From Thalassospira sp. MCCC 1A01428 (GTDB lineage: Bacteria > Pseudomonadota > Alphaproteobacteria > Rhodospirillales > Thalassospiraceae), in the NCBI RefSeq assembly GCF_002115825.1, contig NZ_JFJZ01000001.1, positions 1-64,000 on the forward strand: a stretch of DNA of 64,000 nucleotides, in the 5' to 3' direction. The notes beneath the pieces were generated by a model. It was given only the letters and a program-made list of their open reading frames with translations. It did no database searches and was not told the DNA's origin. This document shows, in pieces, positions 26,657 to 36,567 of the stretch (position 1 is its first letter; each line of letters opens with the position of its first letter). The translations under genes were made by a program, and so were the position numbers.

Positions 26657-27379
26657 TTATGCTGCGTAGTCCTCGGTTCCGGCCAATGCGCGCATGCCAT
26701 TGATATTCATGGAAAATTCCCGGCGTGAATGGGTTGTTAACAAGCCCTGGCGCCGGAAATCGGCAATCACGCGGCTAGCCGTTTCGGTGGTAATGCCCAG
26801 CATCGCGCCAATATCTTCGCGTCCTGGTAAATGGCAGGCAGCCAGATCGCCATCATCATTGGCCAAAAACAGGCACAGGCGAGCAACCCGTTCCCTGGCC
26901 GAGCCTGTACTCATCTGGGTTAGCCAGTAATCGGCATCCATGACAGTCTGGTGCCAGCGGGTTAATATCTGTTTGTGCAGCCTTGGGCTTTCACGGTCCA
27001 GCTTTTCAACCACCGAAACCGGAATGCGGCATAAAACACTATCTTGCAGGGCTTCGGCATTATGGGCAAAGCGACCGGCCACCAGCGCCTCTAACCCCAT
27101 GGTGCCGCCGGGCCGCACCAGCCGCACCACCCGTTGCGACCCGTCGATCAGATAATGCGTCATTTTAACCAGGCCCGATCGCAGGGTGTAAAGGCAGTCT
27201 GCGGTGTCGTCCGTATGGTATAAAACCTCGCCTTGAGCCAGTTTGATTTCGTCAACCGGTTGGTGCACCAGTTTAAAATCTTCGTCTGTCATATCGGTAA
27301 ACAGCGCAAGCTGACGCACGCCACAGCTTTTGCAGCGTACCATGTCAGGTTTGGGTTTGGCACAACCGGTTTGTGACAC
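26657..27379 (-). CDS. Crp/Fnr-family transcriptional regulator
   Basis: Regulator of 240 residues with an N-terminal cyclic-nucleotide-like domain and a C-terminal HTH_Crp domain. The recognition helix has TTETASRVIADF, keeping the E-x-x-SR pattern of Fnr proteins, so TTGAT-N4-ATCAA-like sites are expected. Cysteines at 6, 16, 19 and 117 could bind an oxygen-labile [4Fe-4S] cluster; Cys117 (SVLCRIP) matches the inner cluster ligand of Fnr, but the N-terminal spacing is not the standard one. It lies 172 bases beyond the response regulator gene on the same strand. A role in low-oxygen or redox control is likely but inferred. Confidence 0.88.
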   Translation of the reverse strand: MSQTGCAKPKPDMVRCKSCGVRQLALFTDMTDEDFKLVHQPVDEIKLAQGEVLYHTDDTADCLYTLRSGLVKMTHYLIDGSQRVVRLVRPGGTMGLEALVAGRFAHNAEALQDSVLCRIPVSVVEKLDRESPRLHKQILTRWHQTVMDADYWLTQMSTGSARERVARLCLFLANDDGDLAACHLPGREDIGAMLGITTETASRVIADFRRQGLLTTHSRREFSMNINGMRALAGTEDYAA

Positions 27380-27551
27380 GAAGACCCCCTTTTATAACGA
27401 CCGGGCGACAGGCGTGGTCGGCGGTGTCGTCAGGTTTGAATTTTAACTACTACAACCTGCTGTGTAATTTAGCATTAGAGAATGTAAATTCAATCGCCCG
27501 TTTTTTAAAAACTGTTTCCTTTGCCACGGGTAATGCCTGTCAAAAAGGTAA

Positions 27552-28226
27552 TTATCCGGCGGCGCTGTCAAGCGTGACCAGGCCTTTTTCGATGGCGTAA
27601 CGCACCAGGCCGGCCGAACTGTCAATGCCAAGTTTGCGTTTGATATTGCGGCGATGGGTTTCAACCGTGCGGACGCTGATATCAAGTTCGCGTGCGACAT
27701 GCTTGTTGCTGGCCCCACGCGCCAATAATCGTAAAACCGTGCGTTCGCGCGTGGTTAACGGCATGCCGTCATCACTGGAATCTTCGGTGGTGTCGATTTT
27801 GTCGAAAGACGGGCTATATGCTTCGCCACCACTGGCGATCGCTTCCAGGGCGCGAACCATATCATTTGATGATACGTCCTTCAGGATAAAACCGCGCACA
27901 CCGGCCTGTTTGGCCGTGCGCAAATATTCCGGGTTTTCATGCATGCTGAGCATGATGACCTTGATATCGGGCAGCGTTTCGCGGAATTTTTCAGCCGCTT
28001 CAAGGCCGTTCATCACCGGCATCGAGATATCCATCAATGCGATGTCGGGTTTTAATTCTCCGGCCAAATCAAGGGCCTGTTGCCCGTTGCAGGCTTCGCC
28101 AACAATGGCGATATGGGCATAACATTCCAGGCGCGAACGAATGCCATCCATCACAAGGGCATGGTCGTCACACAGCAAAATACGGATCGGGCGATCCGAA
28201 GAAAAAACAATAGCATGACTGGTCAT
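27552..28226 (-). CDS. NarL/FixJ-type response regulator
   Basis: Two-domain response regulator of 224 residues. Receiver: acidic pocket Asp20-Asp21, phosphoacceptor Asp66 (ALMDISMP) and Lys116 (ILKD). Output: LuxR/GerE helix-turn-helix at about 157-214 (LTTRERTVLRLLARGASNK, VRTVETHRRNIKRKLG). The ATG at 28226 starts the protein just before the receiver fold; a further in-frame start upstream adds 16 unlikely residues. It follows its kinase gene by 120 bases on the same strand, so the two form a cognate pair. Confidence 0.93.
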   Translation of the reverse strand: MTSHAIVFSSDRPIRILLCDDHALVMDGIRSRLECYAHIAIVGEACNGQQALDLAGELKPDIALMDISMPVMNGLEAAEKFRETLPDIKVIMLSMHENPEYLRTAKQAGVRGFILKDVSSNDMVRALEAIASGGEAYSPSFDKIDTTEDSSDDGMPLTTRERTVLRLLARGASNKHVARELDISVRTVETHRRNIKRKLGIDSSAGLVRYAIEKGLVTLDSAAG

Positions 28227-28346
28227 CGTTGTCGTCGGTCCCTGTCGGTATGATCTGGCCGCCTTGTGGAGCAAAAGCAGCCGGGAAAAGGCGAAATGGG
28301 CACGAAAAGGCTGGGGGCGCAGCCAGAAGATATTGTTTTACCGGCA

Positions 28347-29750
28347 TCATGCTTTTAATGCCGGGGGCAGGGGTGGTGTGCCGGGGGTCACTGGCACATA
28401 GGCGGTAATGGTGGTGCCGTCATCGCGTTCCGAGGTAACACTTAACCCGCCGCCGTGAAATTCCATGCGTTCGCGCATGTTACGCAATCCGATCCCGGCA
28501 CGCGGGTCGCGATTGCGAATATAGCTTTTTGTTTCAAACCCCACACCATTATCCGCAACGGTCATCACGACACTGGCACCGTCGCGGCGAATGCGCACGC
28601 TAACATGGGTGGCATCGGCGTGGCGTTCAATATTGGTCAGGCTTTCCTGCAATACCCGGTAAAGCGTTGTCTTTTTTGCCGATGTCAGGGCATTTTCAAC
28701 CGGGTCGCATTTTACGCCAATTTGAATACCCGACCGGTCCTGCAATTCATTACACATGCTTTCGATGGCCGGTTTTAACCCCAGATCGTCCAGCACCGCC
28801 GGGCGCAGGTCACGCGAAATACGTCGCACTTCCTGTATTGCATCCTGTAACCGTTTGGCGGCTTTTTCAATCGGAATGGCGGCATCAGACATATTCTGGC
28901 GCATTCGGTCGCTGGCAAGTTCGATTGAATATTTCACCGATACCAGTATCTGGCTGATGCCGTCATGCAGTTCGCGCGAAACCCGCAAGCGTTCTTCTTC
29001 CTGCACATCGACCACCCGATGGGCCAGTTCCTTTAGCTTGGCGTCGGCCAGTTTGCGTTCCGACAGGGTGACAACCGTGCCCGAAATGCCCACCAGCAAC
29101 ACCGCCAGAACCGTAATGCCAATGATCGAAATCGTGGTTTCGCGAATATGGGCGGCAACCTCGGTTTCAATTTCGGTGACCTGCTGGGAAATATCGTCAA
29201 TATAAATCCCGGTGCCGATCATCCAGCCCCATTTATCAAGCATCAGCGAATAGCCGATTTTTTCGGCCGGCAATCCGGTGGAGGGTTTATCCCAGATGAA
29301 GCGTAAAAAATCGCCACCATCTTCGGCATTTTTGATCAGGGCCTGAATAACGGAATTTCCATTCAGGTCGCGCAGGTTCCAGTATGTTTTACCCACGCGC
29401 CAGGGTTCTGGCGGGTCCACCAGGGCCGTGCCATCGCGATCATAAATAAAGAAATAACCATCCTTGCCATAGGACAGGTCATTAATGATCGCCTTGACCC
29501 GTTCCTTTGATACCGCATCAAGCGGGCTTGCCACCGAATAGATGTGATTGATCGAGGCCATCGCCAGTTGAAGATAGCTTTTTAATTCTTCCTTGCGGGC
29601 TTCGACGATATTGCGCTCAAAGGTGCGTGTTTCTGCCTTCGCCAGCCGTTCCGCCTGGGCAAAAACCAGCCCGGAAATCGCGCTTGCAGCCAGCAATAGC
29701 GGCAATATCGACAGCAACAGAAATTTCAGGCGCAAATTCAGTTTAGGCAT
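28347..29750 (-). CDS. Cache-domain sensor histidine kinase (HisKA_3 type)
   Basis: Membrane sensor kinase of 467 residues. Helices at about 10-30 and 207-228 enclose a periplasmic single-Cache domain with DGYFFIYDRDGTALVDP (98-114) and WGWMIGTGIY (174-183); such domains bind small organic molecules. The cytoplasmic part is NarX/DegS-like: His262 in SRELHDGISQ, N-box ESLTNIERHA (369-378), ADNGVGF and GIGLRNMRERM. The C-terminal tail is Pro-rich. It is transcribed together with the NarL-type regulator and diverges from pyc across 457 bases. The ligand is not known. Confidence 0.93.
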   Translation of the reverse strand: MPKLNLRLKFLLLSILPLLLAASAISGLVFAQAERLAKAETRTFERNIVEARKEELKSYLQLAMASINHIYSVASPLDAVSKERVKAIINDLSYGKDGYFFIYDRDGTALVDPPEPWRVGKTYWNLRDLNGNSVIQALIKNAEDGGDFLRFIWDKPSTGLPAEKIGYSLMLDKWGWMIGTGIYIDDISQQVTEIETEVAAHIRETTISIIGITVLAVLLVGISGTVVTLSERKLADAKLKELAHRVVDVQEEERLRVSRELHDGISQILVSVKYSIELASDRMRQNMSDAAIPIEKAAKRLQDAIQEVRRISRDLRPAVLDDLGLKPAIESMCNELQDRSGIQIGVKCDPVENALTSAKKTTLYRVLQESLTNIERHADATHVSVRIRRDGASVVMTVADNGVGFETKSYIRNRDPRAGIGLRNMRERMEFHGGGLSVTSERDDGTTITAYVPVTPGTPPLPPALKA

Positions 29751-30207
29751 GGTCGGGCGGACTTCAACTAACGGATAAAGGATTGGCTCCCCAAAAGCGG
29801 CCCGACAATAACATAAAAGCAGCGTATGTCTGCGTTTGATCGTGAAAAAACGTAACGGAACAGTCGCAATTTTGTCTTTTTCGCAAGAAAGTTGTTTTCA
29901 CATCGTGGAAAGGTTGTGGCGGCGTAAATTTAAAATTGGTATTACCAGTTGAAATTACTGTTTTGACAGAGGCCGGGCATTGGGCATATATCAAAAGCGT
30001 CGCCTGCCCACCAGGCGCCAGGAACTTCGGGTAGCTTATGCGCGTTTAATGCGTATTCGTGCCTGCATTCGCCACACAGGATACGGTGTTGCCGGTTTTC
30101 CGCGCCGCAACACGCTACAGGACCGTATTGTGGCGTTTCTCTTGGCTTTCGGCAGGGGCGTTCAGGGCCGCTTTTGCCATTCATATCTGGTAGGAGTCCG
30201 GTCCTAG
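29751..30207. other. Divergent promoter region between kinase gene and pyc
   Basis: This stretch of 457 bases holds the starts of two divergent transcripts. Bases 29750-29960 are rather AT-rich, the rest GC-rich. Overlapping short frames on both strands (about 29940-30220) have no ribosome-binding site or family likeness. TAGGAGTC just before 30208 is the pyc ribosome-binding site. No clear operator is visible. Confidence 0.5.
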
Positions 30208-33200
30208 ATGTCACGTCCAGCACCCAAGAAAATCCGTAAACTTCTGGTTGCGAATCGCGGTGAAATTGCGATTCGTGTTTTGCGCGCAGCCAACGAGCTT
30301 GGCATTCGCACAGTTGCGATTTTTTCCGATGAAGACCGTTTTGCCCTGCATCGGTTTAAAGCCGACGAATCCTATGGGGTCGGCAAGGGCAACAAACCCA
30401 TTCGTGCCTATCTTGATATCGAGGATATTTTGCGCGTTGCCCGCGATGCCGGGGTTGACGCCATTCATCCCGGTTATGGCTTTTTGTCCGAAAATCCCGA
30501 TTTTGCCGATGCCTGTGCCGATGCCGGTATTACCTTTATCGGCCCCGATTCCGATGTGATGCGATCGCTTGGCAACAAGGTTTCGGCCCGTAATCTGGCC
30601 GAGGCCGCAGGCGTGCCGGTGATGCCTGCATCCGCCGCCTTGCCCGATGACATGGACGAAGTTGCCAAAATCGCCAAGCAGGTCGGTTTTCCGATTATGT
30701 TGAAGGCAAGCTGGGGCGGTGGCGGCCGTGGCATGCGCGTGATCGAAAACGGCAAGGACCTGGCAAAACAGGTGCTGGCTGCGAAACGCGAAGCCGAAGC
30801 CGCCTTTGGCAACGGTGAAATTTATTTTGAAAAACTGATCCGTCGTGCCCGCCATGTTGAAGTCCAGATGCTGGGCGATACCCACGGCACCTTGGTGCAT
30901 TTGTTTGAGCGCGATTGTTCGGTGCAGCGCCGCAACCAGAAAGTGGTCGAGCGCGCCCCGGCCCCTTATCTAAGTGAAGAACAACGCACCGAGCTTTGCG
31001 ATGCAGCCATGCGTCTGGGCAAGGCGGCAAATTACGTGAATGCCGGTACAGTTGAATTCTTGATGGATGTTGATACATCAAAATTTTACTTTATCGAGGT
31101 AAACCCTCGCATTCAGGTGGAACATACGGTAACCGAATGTGTCACCGGGCTGGATCTGGTTAAGGCGCAAATTCTGATTGCGCAGGGCGGGCGCATCGGG
31201 TTTCCGTCGGAAACCGGCATTCCGTGGCAGGATAAAATCAAGCTGCGTGACCATGCCCTGCAATGCCGTATTACAACTGAAAACCCCGAAAACAACTTTG
31301 TCCCCGACTATGGCCGGATCAAGGTGTATCGCGGGGCCAATGGCTTTGGCATTCGTCTCGATGGTGGCACGGCCTATTCCGGTGCAGTGATTACCCCGTT
31401 TTATGACTCGATGCTGGAAAAGGTTACCGCCTGGGGCAGTTCCCCGCGTGAAGCGGTGGACCGTATGGACCGGGCGCTGCGCGAATTCCGTATTCGCGGG
31501 GTGACCACCAATCTGGCCTTCCTTGAAAATCTGATCAATCATCCGAAATTCCGGGCAGGGGAATATACCACCCGCTTTATTGATGAAACGCCGGAACTGT
31601 TTAAATTCGCCCGTCGCCGCGACCGGGCAACCCGCCTTTTGCGTTTCATTGGCGAAGTCAGCGTCAATGGCAATCCCGAGGTGGCAGGCCGGGCCGAACC
31701 GGCCAATTTCAACCCGCCGGTGATGCCAAAATCAATTGACCTGAAGGAAATCCGCCCCGGCACCAAACAAAAGCTGGACCAGTTGGGGCCGGAAGGCTTT
31801 TCGCGCTGGATGAAAGACCAGAAGCGCGTTTTGATGACCGATACCACCATGCGCGATGCCCATCAGTCATTGATCGCAACGCGGATGCGCACCTTCGATA
31901 TGTTGAAAATCGCCCCTTATTATGCCCATGGCCTGTCGGACCTGTTTTCGATTGAATGCTGGGGCGGGGCGACCTTTGACGTGGCGATGCGGTTTTTGAA
32001 AGAAGACCCGTGGGATCGGCTGGTGAAACTGCGCGAAGCCGTGCCCAATATCTTAACCCAGATGTTGCTGCGTGCCTCGAATGCGGTGGGGTACACCAAT
32101 TACCCTGATAACGCGGTGGATTACTTTGTGAAGCAGTCGGCGGAACATGGCATGGACCTGTTTCGGGTGTTTGATTCCCTTAACTGGGTTGAAAACATGA
32201 AGGTGGCGATGGAATCCGTCCTTCGTACCGGCAAGCTGTGCGAAGGCGCTATTTGTTATACCGGTGATATTTTCGATAAGGACCGGTCGAAATATAACCT
32301 CGATTATTATGTTGAAATGGCCCGCGAGCTGGAAAAATCCGGCGCGCATATTCTGGGCCTGAAAGACATGGCGGGTTTACTGCGCCCTGCGGCTGCAACC
32401 ACCTTGTTTAAGGCGTTAAAAGACACGGTTAATATTCCGATCCATTTCCACACCCATGATACCAGCGGTATTTCAGCCGCTACCGTGATGGCGGCGATTG
32501 ATGCCGGGGTGGATGCGGTGGATGGTGCGCTTGATTCAATGTCAGGGTTAACATCCCAGCCCAACCTTGGTTCTATTGCCCAGGCCTATCGCGGCATGGA
32601 ACGAGACCCGGGGCTGGACCCGGAAGCCCTGCGTGAAGTTTCCACCTATTGGGAACAGGTGCGTCGTTATTATACCGGTTTTGAAAGCGACATTCGCAGC
32701 GGTACGTCGGATGTTTATGTGCATGAAATGCCGGGTGGTCAGTATACCAACCTGCGCCATCAGGCCCGTGCCGTTGGCCTGGAAGAACGCTGGCCCGAGG
32801 TCTCGAAGGCCTATGCCAAGGTTAACAAGATGTTTGGCGATATTGTCAAGGTCACGCCAAGCTCGAAGGTGGTTGGTGATATGGCCCTGATGATGGTGAC
32901 ATCGGGCTTAAGCGAACAGGACGTACTGGACCCGAAAAAGGACATCGCCTTTCCCGACAGTGTGATTTCATTCTTCCGGGGTGAAATCGGCCAGCCGGTT
33001 GGCGGTTTTCCGCCTGCTTTGCAGCGGAAGGTTCTTAAGGGCGGCGAAGCCCTGGCCGATCGCCCGGGCAAGCATATGAAGCCGATTGATTTTGCCGCGA
33101 CCAAAGCTGAAATCGAAAAGAAAACCCATCGTAATACCAGCGATGCCGAGGTCGCATCCTATGTGATGTATCCCAAGGTGTTTCTGGAATATGCCGAACA

Positions 33201-33675
33201 TCGCAGCCACAACGCCGATGTGTCGATTTTGCCAACCCCGGTATTCTTCTATGGCATGGGGCAGGGCGAGGAAATTTCGGTGGATATCGAAAAGGGCAAA
33301 ACCCTTGTCATTCGCTATCTGGCAACATCGGAATTTGGCGATGACGAAGGCCAGCGCACCGTGTTTTTCGAGTTGAACGGCCAACCACGGACCGTAAAAG
33401 TTGCCGATAACAAGCTGGCGGTTTCGGGCAAATCGCGGCCCAAAGCGGAAGATGGCAATGGTCTGCATGTGGCGGCCCCGATGCCGGGCCTTGTTGTCGA
33501 GGTGTCGGTTACCGAAGGCCAGAAGGTGAAGGCGGGCGATGTGATTTGCGCGCTGGAAGCGATGAAAATGGAAACAGCGGTGCATGCCGAAAAAGACGGG
33601 ACGGTGGCGAAAATCCATGCCCCGGCAGGCACCCAGGTGGACAGCAAGGACTTGCTGGTGGAACTGACGGAGTAA
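30208..33675 (+). CDS. pyc: Pyruvate carboxylase
   Basis: Biotin enzyme of 1155 residues making oxaloacetate from pyruvate, bicarbonate and ATP to refill the TCA cycle. Domains in order: biotin carboxylase (about 10-460, with KASWGGGGRGMR and EVNPRIQVEHTVTE), carboxyltransferase (from about 540; DTTMRDAHQS at 545-553, then metal-binding HFHTHDTSG), the linking/tetramerisation part, and the C-terminal biotin carrier domain with Lys1120 in EAMKMET. Strong GGAGTC ribosome-binding site. Its stop is followed after 3 bases by glcD, so both are in one operon, an unusual and suggestive pairing. Confidence 0.97.
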   Translation: MSRPAPKKIRKLLVANRGEIAIRVLRAANELGIRTVAIFSDEDRFALHRFKADESYGVGKGNKPIRAYLDIEDILRVARDAGVDAIHPGYGFLSENPDFADACADAGITFIGPDSDVMRSLGNKVSARNLAEAAGVPVMPASAALPDDMDEVAKIAKQVGFPIMLKASWGGGGRGMRVIENGKDLAKQVLAAKREAEAAFGNGEIYFEKLIRRARHVEVQMLGDTHGTLVHLFERDCSVQRRNQKVVERAPAPYLSEEQRTELCDAAMRLGKAANYVNAGTVEFLMDVDTSKFYFIEVNPRIQVEHTVTECVTGLDLVKAQILIAQGGRIGFPSETGIPWQDKIKLRDHALQCRITTENPENNFVPDYGRIKVYRGANGFGIRLDGGTAYSGAVITPFYDSMLEKVTAWGSSPREAVDRMDRALREFRIRGVTTNLAFLENLINHPKFRAGEYTTRFIDETPELFKFARRRDRATRLLRFIGEVSVNGNPEVAGRAEPANFNPPVMPKSIDLKEIRPGTKQKLDQLGPEGFSRWMKDQKRVLMTDTTMRDAHQSLIATRMRTFDMLKIAPYYAHGLSDLFSIECWGGATFDVAMRFLKEDPWDRLVKLREAVPNILTQMLLRASNAVGYTNYPDNAVDYFVKQSAEHGMDLFRVFDSLNWVENMKVAMESVLRTGKLCEGAICYTGDIFDKDRSKYNLDYYVEMARELEKSGAHILGLKDMAGLLRPAAATTLFKALKDTVNIPIHFHTHDTSGISAATVMAAIDAGVDAVDGALDSMSGLTSQPNLGSIAQAYRGMERDPGLDPEALREVSTYWEQVRRYYTGFESDIRSGTSDVYVHEMPGGQYTNLRHQARAVGLEERWPEVSKAYAKVNKMFGDIVKVTPSSKVVGDMALMMVTSGLSEQDVLDPKKDIAFPDSVISFFRGEIGQPVGGFPPALQRKVLKGGEALADRPGKHMKPIDFAATKAEIEKKTHRNTSDAEVASYVMYPKVFLEYAEHRSHNADVSILPTPVFFYGMGQGEEISVDIEKGKTLVIRYLATSEFGDDEGQRTVFFELNGQPRTVKVADNKLAVSGKSRPKAEDGNGLHVAAPMPGLVVEVSVTEGQKVKAGDVICALEAMKMETAVHAEKDGTVAKIHAPAGTQVDSKDLLVELTE

Positions 33676-33678
33676 AAA

Positions 33679-35172
33679 ATGCTGAAAATGCCTGAGCCGG
33701 ACCAATCCGTTCTTGCCCGGCGCACGGACATCATCGCAGCGATGCGGGCCATAGTGCCCGCATCCGGTGCCGTGATTGCCGAGGAAGATGCGCTCAGGCC
33801 TTATGAATGCGACGGGCTTATGGCCTATCGCCAATTGCCGATGATTGTGGTGTTGCCCGAAAATACGGCGCAAATTGCCGCGATTTTAAAATATTGCCAT
33901 CAAAACAAAATCCGTGTGGTGCCACGCGGGGCGGGCACCGGCCTTTCGGGCGGTGCCTTGCCAATGGCTGATGCCATTACAATTAGCATGATGAAATTCA
34001 ACCGTGTGCTAGATATCGACTGGGATAATCGCGCCTGTGTGGTGCAGCCCGGGGTGACCAATCTGGGCATTACCCGTGCTGTTGAGCATCGCGGGTTTTA
34101 TTACGCCCCGGACCCGTCCAGTCAGATCGCCTGTTCGATTGGCGGCAACATTGCGGAAAATTCCGGCGGGGTGCACTGCCTTAAATACGGGCTGACCACC
34201 AATAATGTGCTGGGCCTGGAAATGGTCACCATCGAGGGCGATGTTTTGCGCCTGGGCGGCAAGGCCCTTGATAGTACCGGTTATGATTTGATGGGGGTGA
34301 TTACCGGGTCCGAAGGGTTGCTGGGCATTGTTACCGAAATAACCGTGCGTATTTTGCGCAAACCTGAAACCGCGCGCGCCATGTTGCTGGGCTTTCCCGA
34401 CAATCAGTCTGGCGGGGATTGTGTTGCCAAAATCATTGCCAATGGCATTATCCCCGGCGGGCTGGAAATGATGGATGCCCCGGCCATCCGCGCGACCGAG
34501 GATTTTGTCCATGCCGGTTATCCGCTGGATGTGGAATCGCTTTTGCTGGTTGAACTTGATGGACCGGAAATCGAGGTTAATCACCTGATTGACCGGGTTA
34601 GCGATATTGCCCAACAATGTGGCGCAGTATATTCGCGTATTTCTGAAAACGAAGAAGAACGTGCGCTGTTTTGGTCTGGTCGGAAAAATGCCTTTCCGGC
34701 GATTGGCCGTATTTCACCCGATTATATTTGTATGGATGGCACAATTCCGCGCGGGCGTTTGTCCGATGTGCTAGCCGGGATGCAGGTGTTTTCGCAACGT
34801 CACGGCCTTCGGGTCGCCAATGTCTTTCATGCTGGCGACGGTAATTTGCATCCGCTGATCATGTTTGATGCCAACCAGCCTGGCGAACTTGAACGGGCCG
34901 AAGCCTTTGGCGCCGATATTTTAAAACTCTGCGTTGAGGTGGGCGGTTGCCTGTCGGGTGAACATGGCATTGGCATTGAAAAACGCGATCTGATGCCGGA
35001 AATGTTTACCGAAGACGACATGAAACATCAGGAGCGCCTGAAACTGGCCTTTGATGAAGACCAGTTGTTAAATCCGGGTAAGGTTTTTCCGGTGTTGCAT
35101 GGCTGTGGAGAGTTAAAAACCCTTCATGCACGCTCTGTTGCTGAAAAATTTCCCGATATTCCGCGTTTTTAA
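33679..35172 (+). CDS. glcD: Glycolate oxidase subunit GlcD (FAD-linked)
   Basis: Flavoprotein of 497 residues, the catalytic subunit of membrane-associated glycolate oxidase, which turns glycolate into glyoxylate. The PCMH-type FAD domain has PRGAGTGLSGGALP and GGNIAENSGGVHCLKYG. The C-terminal domain has HAGDGNLHP and GEHGIGIEK, which are the family signatures for substrate and metal binding. The ATG follows the pyc stop by 3 bases, with GGAG overlapping the end of pyc. glcE and glcF follow. Confidence 0.95.
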   Translation: MLKMPEPDQSVLARRTDIIAAMRAIVPASGAVIAEEDALRPYECDGLMAYRQLPMIVVLPENTAQIAAILKYCHQNKIRVVPRGAGTGLSGGALPMADAITISMMKFNRVLDIDWDNRACVVQPGVTNLGITRAVEHRGFYYAPDPSSQIACSIGGNIAENSGGVHCLKYGLTTNNVLGLEMVTIEGDVLRLGGKALDSTGYDLMGVITGSEGLLGIVTEITVRILRKPETARAMLLGFPDNQSGGDCVAKIIANGIIPGGLEMMDAPAIRATEDFVHAGYPLDVESLLLVELDGPEIEVNHLIDRVSDIAQQCGAVYSRISENEEERALFWSGRKNAFPAIGRISPDYICMDGTIPRGRLSDVLAGMQVFSQRHGLRVANVFHAGDGNLHPLIMFDANQPGELERAEAFGADILKLCVEVGGCLSGEHGIGIEKRDLMPEMFTEDDMKHQERLKLAFDEDQLLNPGKVFPVLHGCGELKTLHARSVAEKFPDIPRF

Positions 35173-35265
35173 CCGGCAAAAAGCCGGAGACTTGACCAAA
35201 AGAATGCAAAACGGTGTGCCGTGACCCCGCAAAGACCGGCCGCCGGATCAGGAGAGGAACCCGCC

Positions 35266-36567
35266 ATGGCGGAAACAATAATCCCGACCAGTCCCGCGCA
35301 ATTGCGTGATGCCATTTTATGGGCTTTGGGTGACAAGGTGGCACTGGAAATTATCGGGCATGGCAGCAAACGTGCCTATGGTCATGCAGTGCGTGCCGAC
35401 TACGTGCTCGATTTATCAAAACTGACCGGCATTTTATTTTACCAGCCCGAAGAACTGGTAATTTCGGCCTATGCAGGCACCCCGCTTGCCGAAATCACTG
35501 CACTTTTGGCGCAAAAGCACCAGCAATTTCAGTTTGAACCGGGCGATTTTCCGCGTCTGTTAGGCGGGCAGCGGGATGGTGCCGTGGCCGGGCAGGCACC
35601 GGCAGGAACCCTGGGGGGAATGGTGGCCACCAATATTTCAGGCCCCCGCCGGTTAAAATCCGGTGCGGCACGAGACCATGTTTTGGGGTTCGGCGCGGTT
35701 AGCGGCAGGGGCGAGGATTTTAAATCTGGCGGGCGTGTCATGAAAAACGTTACCGGGTTTGATTTATCGAAATTAATGGCTGGGTCTTTTGGTACGCTGG
35801 GCGTGATGCACACGCTGACCTTAAAAGCCATGCCGGTGCCGGAAAAAACCCGAACCGTGCTGGTGCCTTGCGAGGATGTCGTTTTAGCCGGACAGGCAAT
35901 GACCGCCGCAATGGGCAGTGAAAACGAGGTGTCCGGGGCGGCATGGGTGCCTGCATCCATGCTGGCAATGATTTCGCCAGATGCGGCAGAAACGGGCGAT
36001 GTCGGTTCTGCAACTTCAATGGTGATGTTACGGATCGAAGGGCCGGAACAGTCGGTAGACTGGCGGGCAGCGGCCCTGTGCCGGTTGCTCGACGATATTG
36101 GGAGCGCGATGGTATTGCGGACGGAAAAAAGCCTGTCGGTGTGGCAGGCCATTGCCGATGTAAAACCAATGCAGTCCCGGCATGACTGTATTTTATGGCG
36201 CTTGTCGGTGCCGTCATCATCGGGTGGTGCCGTGGTACAGGCATTAGGCCGGATTGAGCCAAATGTCGATGCCATGCTTGATTGGGCCGGCGGGCTGGTT
36301 TGGGCGCAATTCGCAGCCGGAAGTGTTGAGCAGGCCGGTAAAATTCGCCAGATTGCGGTTGACGCAGGCGGGCAGGCTTGTCTGGTTCGGGCCGCAGACG
36401 ATTTGCGCCGTGAAATTCCGGTGTTTCAGCCATTATCATCGGAAATTAACCGGATAAATCGCAAAATTTCGGAAAATTTTGATCCGCACAATATTTTAAA
36501 CCCGGGGCGGATGACGCCCGGTTTGGCACAGGGCGGTGTCAGCGGCAATCAGGCGGTGGGGGCATAA
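35266..36567 (+). CDS. glcE: Glycolate oxidase subunit GlcE
   Basis: Second flavin-binding subunit of glycolate oxidase, 433 residues. It has the PCMH FAD-binding half only: AGTPLAEITALLAQ, LGGMVATNISGPRR and RVMKNVTGFDLSKLMAGSFG. The last part ends DPHNILNPGRM, as in GlcD-type enzymes. The ATG at 35266 is chosen for the AGGAGAGGA site upstream; a GTG at 35221 is also in frame. GlcE and GlcF together are needed for activity in the characterised E. coli enzyme. Confidence 0.94.
   Translation: MAETIIPTSPAQLRDAILWALGDKVALEIIGHGSKRAYGHAVRADYVLDLSKLTGILFYQPEELVISAYAGTPLAEITALLAQKHQQFQFEPGDFPRLLGGQRDGAVAGQAPAGTLGGMVATNISGPRRLKSGAARDHVLGFGAVSGRGEDFKSGGRVMKNVTGFDLSKLMAGSFGTLGVMHTLTLKAMPVPEKTRTVLVPCEDVVLAGQAMTAAMGSENEVSGAAWVPASMLAMISPDAAETGDVGSATSMVMLRIEGPEQSVDWRAAALCRLLDDIGSAMVLRTEKSLSVWQAIADVKPMQSRHDCILWRLSVPSSSGGAVVQALGRIEPNVDAMLDWAGGLVWAQFAAGSVEQAGKIRQIAVDAGGQACLVRAADDLRREIPVFQPLSSEINRINRKISENFDPHNILNPGRMTPGLAQGGVSGNQAVGA

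Noticed and set aside
29942-30223. Minus-strand frame with several cysteines upstream of pyc
   Set aside because: No ribosome-binding site; it overlaps the pyc start on the opposite strand, and the Cys pairs do not form a known zinc motif.
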